From Sulfuriferula multivorans (GTDB taxonomy: Bacteria; Pseudomonadota; Gammaproteobacteria; Burkholderiales; Thiobacillaceae): 20,010 nt of DNA. Positions 1 through 7,443 of this stretch are shown here, piece after piece. The notes beneath the pieces were generated by a model, which saw only the letters and a list, made by a program, of their open reading frames with translations, made no database searches and was not told the origin of the DNA. The DNA lies in the NCBI GenBank assembly GCA_010365175.1, contig JAAFGW010000016.1, positions 1-20,010 of the forward strand, in the 5' to 3' direction. Made by a program: the position numbers and the translations under genes. Position 1 is the first letter of the stretch. Each line of letters opens with the position of its first letter.

Positions 1-99
1 GCCGCTGCCTTTCTGTTAAGCGACCTGGCTTCCGGCATCAGCGGAGAAATCACTTACGTAGACGCAGGATTCAACACCACTGCAGGCGGAGTTGACTGA
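1..99 (+). CDS. fabI: Enoyl-ACP reductase (NADH), C-terminal end
   Basis: The window opens inside a reading frame that runs 32 codons to a TGA at 97-99. The visible tail contains LLSDLASGISGEITYVDAG, the characteristic C-terminus of FabI, the short-chain dehydrogenase-fold enzyme that reduces enoyl-ACP in the last step of each fatty acid elongation cycle. The family is about 260 residues, so most of the gene lies to the left. The catalytic Tyr/Lys and the NADH-binding part are outside the window. It converges on ppiD, and the two are separated by hairpins that can terminate both. The position next to ppiD fits betaproteobacterial gene order. Confidence 0.88.
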   Translation, partial: AAAFLLSDLASGISGEITYVDAGFNTTAGGVD

Positions 100-122
100 C
101 CTCCTCCATCGCCGAGTTCAAT

Positions 123-186
123 AAAAAACGCGCCTGGAAGGCGCGGCCGAATCCAAAGGAAAACGCGCCCGGAAGGCGCGTTTTTT
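123..186. terminator. Tandem hairpins between fabI and ppiD (bidirectional terminator)
   Basis: Two near-identical GC hairpins lie side by side: CGCGCC (129-134) with GGCGCG (140-145), and CGCGCC (164-169) with GGCGCG (175-180). The right-hand one is followed by six T on the plus strand (181-186) and suits fabI. The left-hand one is preceded by A-run 123-128, which reads as six T on the minus strand, and suits ppiD. Each convergent gene thus has its own intrinsic terminator made from a duplicated unit. Confidence 0.85.
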
Positions 187-200
187 ATTCAGTCGATCAG

Positions 201-2102
201 TTATCGACCTTCAATTGCGTTGGGCTTGATTTTCACTTTCTGCCCCGCCGTAATCAGATCAGTCATCGCCTGCAGGTCCGCACGTTGCAACGCCTGCGTC
301 ACCCCTGACCCAATTGATGACAACAGCATCGGATCCTGCGTAGGCGCCTCCACCACACGCGTGATCCGCACAATACGATATGAACCACTTGAATGTATAA
401 AGCCGGCATAAGCTGGCAGCTTATCTGTCCTGGCCCGAAACACAGCTTTAGCGCCAGCCGCATCGAAGACCGCGGAAGGCTGACGACTCACCACCTGGAA
501 TGCCGACCAGCCTAAATCTTTTTCTTCTCCTGTTGCCAATCCCTTGATCGTTGTCTGTCCAAGTTGCGTCAGCAAACGCATGCGCTGTTCAACCAGGAGT
601 CGGGATTCAATCGCAGGAGACACATCCGCAAGTGGAAGCAGTCGGGCCGCGCGATGCTCAGCTACTCGAGCTGCTACCAGCACACCTGGCTTGACTTCAA
701 ACGCCTCAGTATTCTGCTTGGACTTGATTGAGTCCGGACTAAACAATGCCGCAAGCAAACCCGGATGATCCAACGGTGGCTGGGCCGTTTTCATAGACAT
801 CCAGCCACCTTGCTGAATGGTCAGCTTGATTGCGGTTGCTGCCGGCTGCAACGAGGATGCGCTCTCATAAACCAGGTTACCGAAGTTGTCGGCCAAACCG
901 GCAAAGGCCTTTTGAGCCTGCTGCTTACGTAACTCATCAACTACCGCAGAACGTACTTCAGCAAGCGGCGCTGTTTTTCCTGGCTGAATATTGTCCAGAC
1001 GAATAATGTGATAACCGAAATCACTTTCAACCGGCCCCCGGATTTCGCTGGGTTTCATGCTGAACACGGCATCCTCGAAAGGCTTGACCATCATGCCGCG
1101 ACCAAAGCTTCCCAAACTACCATCCTGCGCTGCGGAGCCTGGATCCTGCGATAGCGTACGTGCCAGTTCAGCAAAACGTTCCGGCGTTTTTTGCAGCGTT
1201 TGAAACACTTCTGTGGCCTTTGCCTTGATTTTAGCTCGTACAGCAGCATCTGCGTTCGCATCGAAAGCGATCAGAATATGGCTGGCACTCCGTTGTTCGG
1301 CTTGGCCGAACTGGGCTGCATGCGATGCGTAATAGTCCCCCACAGCCTGCTCACTTACGGTAATACCTGCTGCCAAAGAGGCCTTGTCGAGCACCAAATA
1401 TTCAGTGCGGATTTGTTCCGGTTCGGTGAACTCGGCTTTGTTGGCCGCGTAATAACGCTCGATGTCTGCAGGCGTGACTTTGACTTGTGACGCCACTGAT
1501 GCCGCGGGCAGATCCACCCAGGAAATCTCTCGCTGCTGCGCAACCAAACCCGCAATCTGTTTCATCGAGGTATTTGACGAGAATGCCGCAAGCGATACCG
1601 GGCTGGTAATCGCCTCAAGCATGAAAGCTTGTCGCAGTTCATTTTCAAACTGGGCCGGCGTGCGGTTGTTTTGACGCAGCACCGCTTCATAGCGTTGGTG
1701 CGAGAATGCACCGTCCTGTTGAAATGCCGGGATTTGTCCCAGAATGGATGCCAGATAAGCATCAGGTGCCAAGAATTTCAGCTTTTGCGCTTCCTGTAAC
1801 AAGGCTTTGCGTTCAATCAAGCTATCAAGCACCTGTTTGCGAAAGTCTGCAGTTTCGGATACTGCCGGGTCAAAAGCAGGCCCCATTGATTCGCGCATAC
1901 GGTCAGTCTGGGCCTGGACTTCTTGCGCAAGCTCCTGATTTGAAATCCTCACATCGCCGACCTCGGCCACCACACCGCCACTGCCGTCGTCCTTCATGTA
2001 TGAATCAACGCCAAACAGGGCGAAGGTCACCGCGATCAAACCCAGGATCACTTTGGCCAACCAGCCTTTTGCATGCTTACGAATAGCTTCAAGCACGATC
2101 AT
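201..2102 (-). CDS. ppiD: Periplasmic folding chaperone / parvulin-like PpiD (SurA N-terminal type)
   Basis: A 633-residue protein from the chosen start. It has a short cytoplasmic N-terminus (LEAIRKHAKGW), one membrane anchor at about residues 16-36, a SurA_N-like chaperone region, a parvulin (PpiC-type) domain at about residues 270-367 (ASHILI near its start, FGYHIIRL at its end), and a long C-terminal part. PpiD is an inner-membrane-anchored chaperone at the periplasmic exit of the Sec translocon; E. coli PpiD is 623 residues. Start choice: the frame is open to a TTG at 2162, but GGAG at 2106-2109 favours the ATG at 2102 or the in-frame GTG at 2096 (9-nt spacing, giving V/M-LEAIRKH, the form usual in relatives). 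A 6-bp inverted repeat TCTCAC/GTGAGA (2154-2168) lies in the leader. Confidence 0.9.
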   Translation of the reverse strand: MIVLEAIRKHAKGWLAKVILGLIAVTFALFGVDSYMKDDGSGGVVAEVGDVRISNQELAQEVQAQTDRMRESMGPAFDPAVSETADFRKQVLDSLIERKALLQEAQKLKFLAPDAYLASILGQIPAFQQDGAFSHQRYEAVLRQNNRTPAQFENELRQAFMLEAITSPVSLAAFSSNTSMKQIAGLVAQQREISWVDLPAASVASQVKVTPADIERYYAANKAEFTEPEQIRTEYLVLDKASLAAGITVSEQAVGDYYASHAAQFGQAEQRSASHILIAFDANADAAVRAKIKAKATEVFQTLQKTPERFAELARTLSQDPGSAAQDGSLGSFGRGMMVKPFEDAVFSMKPSEIRGPVESDFGYHIIRLDNIQPGKTAPLAEVRSAVVDELRKQQAQKAFAGLADNFGNLVYESASSLQPAATAIKLTIQQGGWMSMKTAQPPLDHPGLLAALFSPDSIKSKQNTEAFEVKPGVLVAARVAEHRAARLLPLADVSPAIESRLLVEQRMRLLTQLGQTTIKGLATGEEKDLGWSAFQVVSRQPSAVFDAAGAKAVFRARTDKLPAYAGFIHSSGSYRIVRITRVVEAPTQDPMLLSSIGSGVTQALQRADLQAMTDLITAGQKVKIKPNAIEGR

Positions 2103-2216
2103 CCACTCCAGAAAAAACGTTATCGTGAATTTTCGCGCACTTTGCGCCTCACGTCTCACCAAGTGAGATTAATTACTGAATTTTATTTTATTGCAGTATC
2201 AACAAACGCAGAAATG

Positions 2217-2244
2217 AAAAAAGGCGAACTTGCGTTCGCCTTTT
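2217..2244 (-). terminator. Terminator of the tRNA-Val/tRNA-Asp transcript
   Basis: On the minus strand AAAAGGCGAAC pairs with GTTCGCCTTTT around a 4-base loop, ending in a T-run. It lies 7 bases past the 3' end of tRNA-Asp, which is typical for a tRNA operon. It also separates the tRNAs from ppiD. Confidence 0.88.
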
Positions 2245-2250
2245 AAGTGT

Positions 2251-2327
2251 TGGCGGAGTGGACGGGACTCGAACCCGCGACCCCCGGCGTGACAGGCCGG
2301 TATTCTAACCAACTGAACTACCACTCC
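2251..2327 (-). tRNA. tRNA-Asp (anticodon GTC)
   Basis: Read on the minus strand this gives a 77-nt cloverleaf with acceptor stem GGAGTGG/CCACTCC, discriminator G and an encoded CCA. The anticodon loop reads CCTGTCACG, with GTC decoding Asp, and the T arm contains GGGTTCGAGTCCC. It is the second gene of a two-tRNA unit, 51 bp from tRNA-Val and just ahead of a terminator. Confidence 0.97.
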
Positions 2328-2378
2328 CTTGCGGCACAAAAATCGTGCGGCTTTTGATTTATTACTGAGTTTCCCTAC

Positions 2379-2454
2379 TGGTGGGTGCTGAGGGGCTCGA
2401 ACCCCCGACATTCGCCGTGTAAGGGCGACGCTCTACCAGCTGAGCTAAGCACCC
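2379..2454 (-). tRNA. tRNA-Val (anticodon TAC)
   Basis: A 76-nt cloverleaf on the minus strand with acceptor stem GGGTGCT/AGCACCC, discriminator A and an encoded CCA. The anticodon loop CCTTACACG carries TAC, which decodes Val. The D arm (AGCTCAGCTGGTAGAGC) and T arm (GGGGGTTCGAGCCCC) are canonical. It is the first gene of the tRNA-Val/tRNA-Asp unit. Confidence 0.97.
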
Positions 2455-2467
2455 GACGAAGACCGAG

Positions 2468-2497
2468 ATTCTACAACCTTTTCACCGATCTTGCCAA
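2468..2497 (-). promoter_or_regulatory. Sigma-70 promoter of the tRNA-Val/tRNA-Asp unit
   Basis: On the minus strand TTGGCA (2497-2492) and TAGAAT (2473-2468) are separated by 18 bp. The -10 box ends 13 bases before the tRNA-Val 5' end, giving a short leader as expected for a tRNA promoter. Confidence 0.7.
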
Positions 2498-2516
2498 ACG
2501 CTAAATGCATTTTTTA

Positions 2517-2789
2517 TTAATTAACTGCATCCTTCAGGCCCTTGCCAGCTCGGAACTTCGGAACCTTCGCTGCTTTGATCTTGATGCTTGCGCCAGTTCG
2601 TGGATTGCGGCCAGTACGTGCTGCGCGCTTGCCCACATAAAAGCTGCCGAAACCTACAAGCGTTACCATGTCACCCTTCTTCAACGCTTTTTTCACGGCT
2701 TCAACTGTCGCGTCCAGCGCGCGACCGGCTGCTGCTTTAGAAATATCAGCCGAGTCGGCGATGGCATCAATCAGTTCGGATTTGTTCAC
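2517..2789 (-). CDS. hupB: DNA-binding protein HU (beta-type)
   Basis: A 90-residue protein of exactly the usual HU length. It starts MNKSELIDAIADSAD, and the diagnostic DNA-binding signature GFGSFYVGKRAARTGRNP lies at about residues 46-63. HU is the abundant nucleoid protein that bends and compacts DNA as a dimer; the beta-ribbon arm carries the conserved RNP tip. It lies downstream of lon on the same strand, as in E. coli (lon-hupB), but has its own strong promoter and is separated from lon by a terminator. A single HU gene here may be the only one or one of a pair. Confidence 0.97.
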   Translation of the reverse strand: MNKSELIDAIADSADISKAAAGRALDATVEAVKKALKKGDMVTLVGFGSFYVGKRAARTGRNPRTGASIKIKAAKVPKFRAGKGLKDAVN

Positions 2790-2836
2790 GTGTTGTCCCC
2801 TTCACTCAAGTGGCACAGGAAAACCCTGTGGTCGCT

Positions 2837-2878
2837 TTTATAGCAATCCGCAAAACCTTGTGTCAAGCGGTTTTGCGG
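2837..2878 (-). promoter_or_regulatory. hupB sigma-70 promoter with flanking palindrome
   Basis: On the minus strand a consensus -35 TTGACA (2866-2861) and a -10 TATAAA (2842-2837) are spaced by 18 bp, ending about 48 bases before the hupB start. A perfect 10-bp inverted repeat, CCGCAAAACC (2848-2857) and GGTTTTGCGG (2869-2878), flanks the -35 hexamer, which sits in the 11-base loop. The promoter is clear from the sequence; the palindrome as operator is inference. Confidence 0.82.
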
Positions 2879-2887
2879 GCTATTGAC

Positions 2888-2915
2888 AAAAAAATCCCGC
2901 GACTGGCGCGGGATT
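2888..2915 (-). terminator. lon terminator
   Basis: On the minus strand AATCCCGCG pairs with CGCGGGATT (arms 2907-2915 and 2893-2901) around a 5-base loop, followed by a seven-T run (from A-run 2888-2894). It begins 22 bases past the lon stop. Confidence 0.88.
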
Positions 2916-2937
2916 CGAGCGTATTTGCTGATAAATC

Positions 2938-5352
2938 TCAGTGTTTTAGTGCCGCTGCAGAAGTATCATCTTCATCTGGCACAGCGATTGCTGGTGTCTC
3001 TGATTCCGATTCTTCCGGCAAAGGCTCAGGAACATGTTCCAGTGCCAATTCAAGAACTTGGTCGATCCATTTGACAGGATGAATATCGAGTTTGTTTTTA
3101 ATGTTGTCCGGAATTTCAGTCAGGTCCTTAACATTTTCCTGAGGAATCAAAACTGTTTTTATTCCACCGCGATGTGCGGCCAATAATTTTTCCTTGAGGC
3201 CACCAATCGGCAAAACTTCACCGCGCAAAGTGATTTCTCCGGTCATCGCCACATCTGCACGCACTGGAATATTCGTCAGAATCGACACCATCGAAGTGCA
3301 AATTGCAACGCCTGCGGAGGGACCATCTTTGGGTGTAGCACCTTCAGGCAAGTGAATATGGATATCACGTTTTTGATAAAAGTCTTCGCGAATTCCGAGC
3401 TTACGCGCACGTGAACGGACCACGGACAGCGCGGCTTGTATCGACTCCTGCATGACTTCACCCAATTTGCCAGTTGTAGTCATCTTGCCACGTCCAGGCA
3501 AGGATACCGCCTCGATGGTCAGCAACTCTCCGCCCACTTCGGTCCATGCCAAACCGGTAACCTGACCAACCTGATTGTTCTTTTCCGCGATACCAAAACT
3601 GAATCGCTGCACGCCGAGATACTTTTCCAGATTGCGTGAGGTTACGGTTATTTTCCTGCTGCTTTTTTTCAACAGCAGCGCTTTAACCGCCTTGCGACAA
3701 ATTTTTGATATTTCTCGCTCGAGACTGCGCACCCCTGCCTCACGCGTGTAGTAACGCACGATGTCACGAATGGCGGACTCTGCAATAGCGAGTTCACTCT
3801 CCTTGATACCGTTTACCTTGAGTTGCTTCTCAACCAAGTAACGCTCGGCGATATTGATTTTTTCATCTTCGGTATAACCCGATAAACGAATCACTTCCAT
3901 CCGGTCCAGTAAAGGTGCGGGCAGATTGAGTGAGTTGGCAGTCGCGACAAACATCACATCAGACAAGTCGTATTCGACTTCGATGTAATGATCCTGGAAA
4001 GTGTGGTTCTGTTCAGGGTCGAGAACTTCCAATAGCGCTGACGAAGGATCACCACGGAAATCCTGTCCCATTTTGTCGACTTCATCGAGCAGGAAAAGAG
4101 GATTTCTCACGCCGACTTTAGTCAGGCTTTGCAGTATTTTCCCTGGCATCGATCCAATGTAAGTGCGGCGATGCCCTCGTATCTCGGATTCATCGCGTAC
4201 GCCACCCAACGCCATCCGGACGAACTTGCGATTAGTCGCGCGCGCGATGGATTGACCAAGCGATGTCTTACCTACACCAGGAGGCCCAACCAAACAAAGA
4301 ATCGGCGCTTTTACCTTGTCGACCCGCTGTTGCACTGCGAGGTACTCAAGAATGCGCTCCTTTACCTTGTCGAGACCATAGTGATCCTGATCCAGAATCT
4401 TTTCGGCTTTGGCCAAATCCTTGCTTATCTTGGTTTTCTTTTTCCACGGCAGGCCGACCATCGCTTCAATGTAGCTGCGAATCACGGTAGCCTCAGCAGA
4501 CATCGGTGACATCATGCGCAGTTTTTTCAACTCACCCATCGCCTTGGCTTCGGCTTCCTTGGACATGCTGGCCTGCTTGACGCGCTTTTCCAAATCCTCA
4601 AGTTCGGCGCCTTCTTCGATATCGCCCAACTCTTTCTGAATCGCTTTGACCTGTTCATTGAGGTAGTACTCGCGCTGGCTTTTCTCCATTTGACGCTTGA
4701 CGCGACCACGGATGCGCTTTTCAACCTGCAGGATATCCAACTCGCCTTCCAGCAGCCCGAGCAGATGTTCCAAGCGCTTGTTGACGCCGATCATCTCCAG
4801 TACTTCCTGCTTTTGCTCAAGCTTTAATGGCAAATGGGCAACGATGGTATCGGCCAGACGTCCCCCCTCATCAATGCCTGACAGCGAGGTCAGGATTTCT
4901 GGCGGAATTTTCTTGTTCAGCTTGACGTATTGGTCGAACTGCGTCAACAAGGCGCGGCGCATCGCTTCGACTTCAACCAGCTCTTCGCCCTCAGCAGGTA
5001 GGACTTCAGCGCGTGCCGTGAGATGGGTACCGGTGTCGGTTACATCGATCACGCGCGCACGCTGATTGCCTTCGACCAGCACCTTGACGGTGCCATCAGG
5101 CAATTTCAGCATTTGCAGCACTGTGGCTACGCTGCCAGTATCGTATAGGTCTTCCGGGGTGGGATCGTCCTGTGCAGCCGTTTTCTGGGCTACCAACAGA
5201 ATGCTTTTACCGGATTCCATTGAGGTTTCCAGCGCCTTGATCGATTTCGGGCGGCCGACAAACAGCGGGATGACCATGTGTGGAAATACCACCACATCCC
5301 TAAGCGGCAACAGCGGCAGATCAATCTGTTCCTTGGATTCGTTGTCGCTCAT
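2938..5352 (-). CDS. lon: ATP-dependent protease Lon (La)
   Basis: An 804-residue cytosolic serine protease with the three Lon parts in order: an N-terminal substrate-binding domain (LPLLPLRDVVVFPHM at the start), an AAA+ module with Walker A GPPGVGKTS near residue 355, and a C-terminal protease domain. The catalytic Ser lies in PKDGPSAG and the Lys in GGLKEKLLAA; numbered from the second ATG they are Ser679 and Lys722, the numbers of the E. coli enzyme. Two adjacent ATG codons (5355 and 5352) are possible. AGGA sits 7 bases before the second and 4 before the first, so the second is preferred. Lon degrades misfolded and regulatory proteins. Transcription is probably from the heat-shock promoter just upstream. 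Confidence 0.97.
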   Translation of the reverse strand: MSDNESKEQIDLPLLPLRDVVVFPHMVIPLFVGRPKSIKALETSMESGKSILLVAQKTAAQDDPTPEDLYDTGSVATVLQMLKLPDGTVKVLVEGNQRARVIDVTDTGTHLTARAEVLPAEGEELVEVEAMRRALLTQFDQYVKLNKKIPPEILTSLSGIDEGGRLADTIVAHLPLKLEQKQEVLEMIGVNKRLEHLLGLLEGELDILQVEKRIRGRVKRQMEKSQREYYLNEQVKAIQKELGDIEEGAELEDLEKRVKQASMSKEAEAKAMGELKKLRMMSPMSAEATVIRSYIEAMVGLPWKKKTKISKDLAKAEKILDQDHYGLDKVKERILEYLAVQQRVDKVKAPILCLVGPPGVGKTSLGQSIARATNRKFVRMALGGVRDESEIRGHRRTYIGSMPGKILQSLTKVGVRNPLFLLDEVDKMGQDFRGDPSSALLEVLDPEQNHTFQDHYIEVEYDLSDVMFVATANSLNLPAPLLDRMEVIRLSGYTEDEKINIAERYLVEKQLKVNGIKESELAIAESAIRDIVRYYTREAGVRSLEREISKICRKAVKALLLKKSSRKITVTSRNLEKYLGVQRFSFGIAEKNNQVGQVTGLAWTEVGGELLTIEAVSLPGRGKMTTTGKLGEVMQESIQAALSVVRSRARKLGIREDFYQKRDIHIHLPEGATPKDGPSAGVAICTSMVSILTNIPVRADVAMTGEITLRGEVLPIGGLKEKLLAAHRGGIKTVLIPQENVKDLTEIPDNIKNKLDIHPVKWIDQVLELALEHVPEPLPEESESETPAIAVPDEDDTSAAALKH

Positions 5353-5410
5353 CATGATTTCCTAGTCAGGGTTAAGGAAAGGATGCGCGGCATTCAACCA
5401 CGCACATCCT

Positions 5411-5439
5411 TAATTGGGGGGCATAGTCTGCAATTCAAG
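5411..5439 (-). promoter_or_regulatory. Heat-shock (sigma-32 type) promoter of lon
   Basis: On the minus strand CTTGAA (5439-5434) and CCCCAATTA (5419-5411) are 14 bp apart. This is very close to the sigma-32 consensus CTTGAAA, 13-17 bp, CCCCATNTA. It lies about 60 bp before the lon start, and lon is a classic sigma-32 gene, so position and sequence agree. Confidence 0.75.
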
Positions 5440-5442
5440 ACC

Positions 5443-5462
5443 GCTGACAGTTCCCTGTCAGC
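5443..5462 (-). terminator. Hairpin after clpX (possible terminator or mRNA end)
   Basis: A perfect 8-bp stem, GCTGACAG with CTGTCAGC, and a 4-base loop lie 24 bases past the clpX stop. On the minus strand it is followed by GGTCTTG, not a real T-run, so it may only partly end the tig-clpP-clpX transcript or act as a 3' stabilising hairpin. It directly abuts the -35 box of the lon heat-shock promoter. Confidence 0.4.
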
Positions 5463-5486
5463 CGCCATTTCGATTACGGCAGCGGG

Positions 5487-6773
5487 TCAAGCGCCGGCAG
5501 CCAGCGGCTCTTCCCCTTGCTCGGAATAAATCAGCAGGGGTTTGCCTTCGCCGTTAATCAGGTTGTTGTCTACCACCACTTTACTGACCCCTTTGAGGGA
5601 CGGCAGGTCATACATGGTATCAAGCAAAGAATGTTCGATAATTGAGCGCAGACCGCGCGCACCAGTACGCCGTGCCAGTGCACGCTTGGCGATAGCGGCG
5701 AGCGCATCTTCCCGAAACTCAAGTTCGACACCTTCCATTTTGAATAGTTTTGCAAACTGTTTGGTTAGCGCGTTTTTCGGCTCGGTCAGTATCTGCAGCA
5801 AAGCCGTCTCGTCGAGCTCGTCTAGTGTTGCCACAACCGGCAAACGGCCAACGAATTCCGGAATCAAACCATACTTGATCAAATCCTCAGGTTCAACCTG
5901 ATGCAGCAGTTCGACATCACGCTTGGTATCGTCGACATTCTTGACCTGCGCACCAAAACCAATGCCGCCTTTTTCGGTACGGCCGCGAATGACTTTTTCC
6001 AGACCGCTGAACGCCCCACCACAGATGAACAGGATGTTGCTGGTATCGACCTGGACAAATTCCTGGTTCGGGTGCTTGCGTCCACCTTGCGGCGGCACCG
6101 AGGCCGTAGTGCCTTCAATCAGCTTCAACAGGGCCTGCTGCACGCCTTCGCCCGACACATCGCGGGTAATCGAGGGATTATCAGCCTTGCGCGAAATCTT
6201 GTCTATTTCGTCAATGTAAACAATACCCTGCTTGGCCTTGTCCACATCGTAATCACATTTTTGCAGCAGTTTCTGGATGATGTTTTCGACGTCTTCACCC
6301 ACATAACCGGCTTCAGTCAGGGTGGTTGCGTCAGCAATCACAAAAGGTACGTTTAGCAGTCGTGCGAGTGTTTGTGCCAGCAGCGTTTTACCCGAGCCGG
6401 TTGGTCCAATCAGCAATATGTTGCTCTTCGCCAACTCGACTTCATTGGCGCCAGCCGTGCCGCTACTCGTGTTATTTCGCAGACGTTTGTAATGGTTGTA
6501 AACCGCGACTGCCAACGATTTTTTGGCCTGTGCCTGACCGATCACGTATTGATCAAGCTTGCCACTGATTTCATGGGGCGTCGGCAAATCAGTACTCGAG
6601 CCCTTCTGGTTGTCAGCCTGCTGGATTTCCTCGCGGATGATGTCGTTGCACAACTCCACGCATTCATCACAGATAAATACTGATGGCCCAGCAATCAGCT
6701 TGCGCACCTCATGCTGGCTTTTGCCGCAAAAGGAACAATAAAGTAGTTTGTCGCTTGAGCCTTTGTCTGCCAT
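5487..6773 (-). CDS. clpX: ATP-dependent unfoldase ClpX
   Basis: A 428-residue protein with the full ClpX layout. The N-terminal zinc-binding domain has Cys13, Cys16, Cys35 and Cys38 (CSFCGK and CDEC). The AAA+ domain has Walker A GPTGSGKT, Walker B VYIDEIDKI and the RKH pore motif (GGRKHPNQE). The IGF loop (EKGGIGFGAQ) docks the ClpX hexamer on ClpP. ClpX recognises tagged or specific substrates, unfolds them with ATP and feeds them into ClpP. AGGA at a suitable distance supports the ATG at 6773. The clpP stop is 13 bases upstream, so the genes are cotranscribed. Confidence 0.98.
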   Translation of the reverse strand: MADKGSSDKLLYCSFCGKSQHEVRKLIAGPSVFICDECVELCNDIIREEIQQADNQKGSSTDLPTPHEISGKLDQYVIGQAQAKKSLAVAVYNHYKRLRNNTSSGTAGANEVELAKSNILLIGPTGSGKTLLAQTLARLLNVPFVIADATTLTEAGYVGEDVENIIQKLLQKCDYDVDKAKQGIVYIDEIDKISRKADNPSITRDVSGEGVQQALLKLIEGTTASVPPQGGRKHPNQEFVQVDTSNILFICGGAFSGLEKVIRGRTEKGGIGFGAQVKNVDDTKRDVELLHQVEPEDLIKYGLIPEFVGRLPVVATLDELDETALLQILTEPKNALTKQFAKLFKMEGVELEFREDALAAIAKRALARRTGARGLRSIIEHSLLDTMYDLPSLKGVSKVVVDNNLINGEGKPLLIYSEQGEEPLAAGA

Positions 6774-6786
6774 GCCGGTTCCTTGC

Positions 6787-7443
6787 TTAATTGCCAGATG
6801 CTTCGATACGGCTGGTCAGCACTTTGTCAACCAAACCATAATTGACCGCATCGTCTGCACTCATAAAGTTATCGCGATCGGTATCGCGATCGATCACTTC
6901 CAGGCTTTGGCCAGTGTGCTTGGCCAGCATCTCATTGAGGCGCCCTTTCAGATAAAGGATCTCTTTGGCATGAATGGCTATATCCGATGCCTGTCCCTGA
7001 AATCCGCCCAGCGGCTGATGAATCATCACGCGCGAGTTGGGCAGACAATGACGCTTGCCCTTGGCACCCGCCGTCAACAGGAACGCGCCCATGCTGGCCG
7101 CTTGACCCATACAGAGCGTAGACACGTCCGGCTTGATGAACTGCATGGTGTCGTAAATCGCCATGCCAGCCGATACCGAACCGCCGGGTGAATTGATATA
7201 GAAAAAGATGTCCTTGTCGGGATTTTCGGATTCCAGGAACAACATCTGCGCAACCACCAGATTGGCAGTTGAATCGTTCACCGGACCGACCAGGAAAATA
7301 ACCCGCTCCTTGAGCAGGCGCGAGTAAATATCGTAAGCACGTTCACCCCGGCCGCTTTGCTCAACGACCATGGGAACCAGCCCCAAGCCTTGGGGTTCAA
7401 AATGCTGTGAATTGGTAATTCCACGTTCAAAATCAATGTGCAT
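6787..7443 (-). CDS. clpP: ATP-dependent Clp protease proteolytic subunit ClpP
   Basis: A 218-residue serine peptidase that forms the double-ring proteolytic chamber used by ClpX and ClpA. The catalytic triad is Ser117 (GQAASMGAF), His142 (MIHQPLGG) and Asp191 (RDTDRDN), each six residues later than in the E. coli precursor, so the spacing is exact. FYINSPGGSV is also typical. The first residues up to about position 20-25 are probably a removed propeptide. The ATG overlaps the tig stop by one base (TGATG), so translation is likely coupled. Met25 is an alternative but less likely start. Confidence 0.97.
   Translation of the reverse strand: MHIDFERGITNSQHFEPQGLGLVPMVVEQSGRGERAYDIYSRLLKERVIFLVGPVNDSTANLVVAQMLFLESENPDKDIFFYINSPGGSVSAGMAIYDTMQFIKPDVSTLCMGQAASMGAFLLTAGAKGKRHCLPNSRVMIHQPLGGFQGQASDIAIHAKEILYLKGRLNEMLAKHTGQSLEVIDRDTDRDNFMSADDAVNYGLVDKVLTSRIEASGN

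Noticed and set aside
2199..2411. 70-codon minus-strand frame
   Set aside because: It is a translation of the tRNA-Asp gene and part of tRNA-Val.
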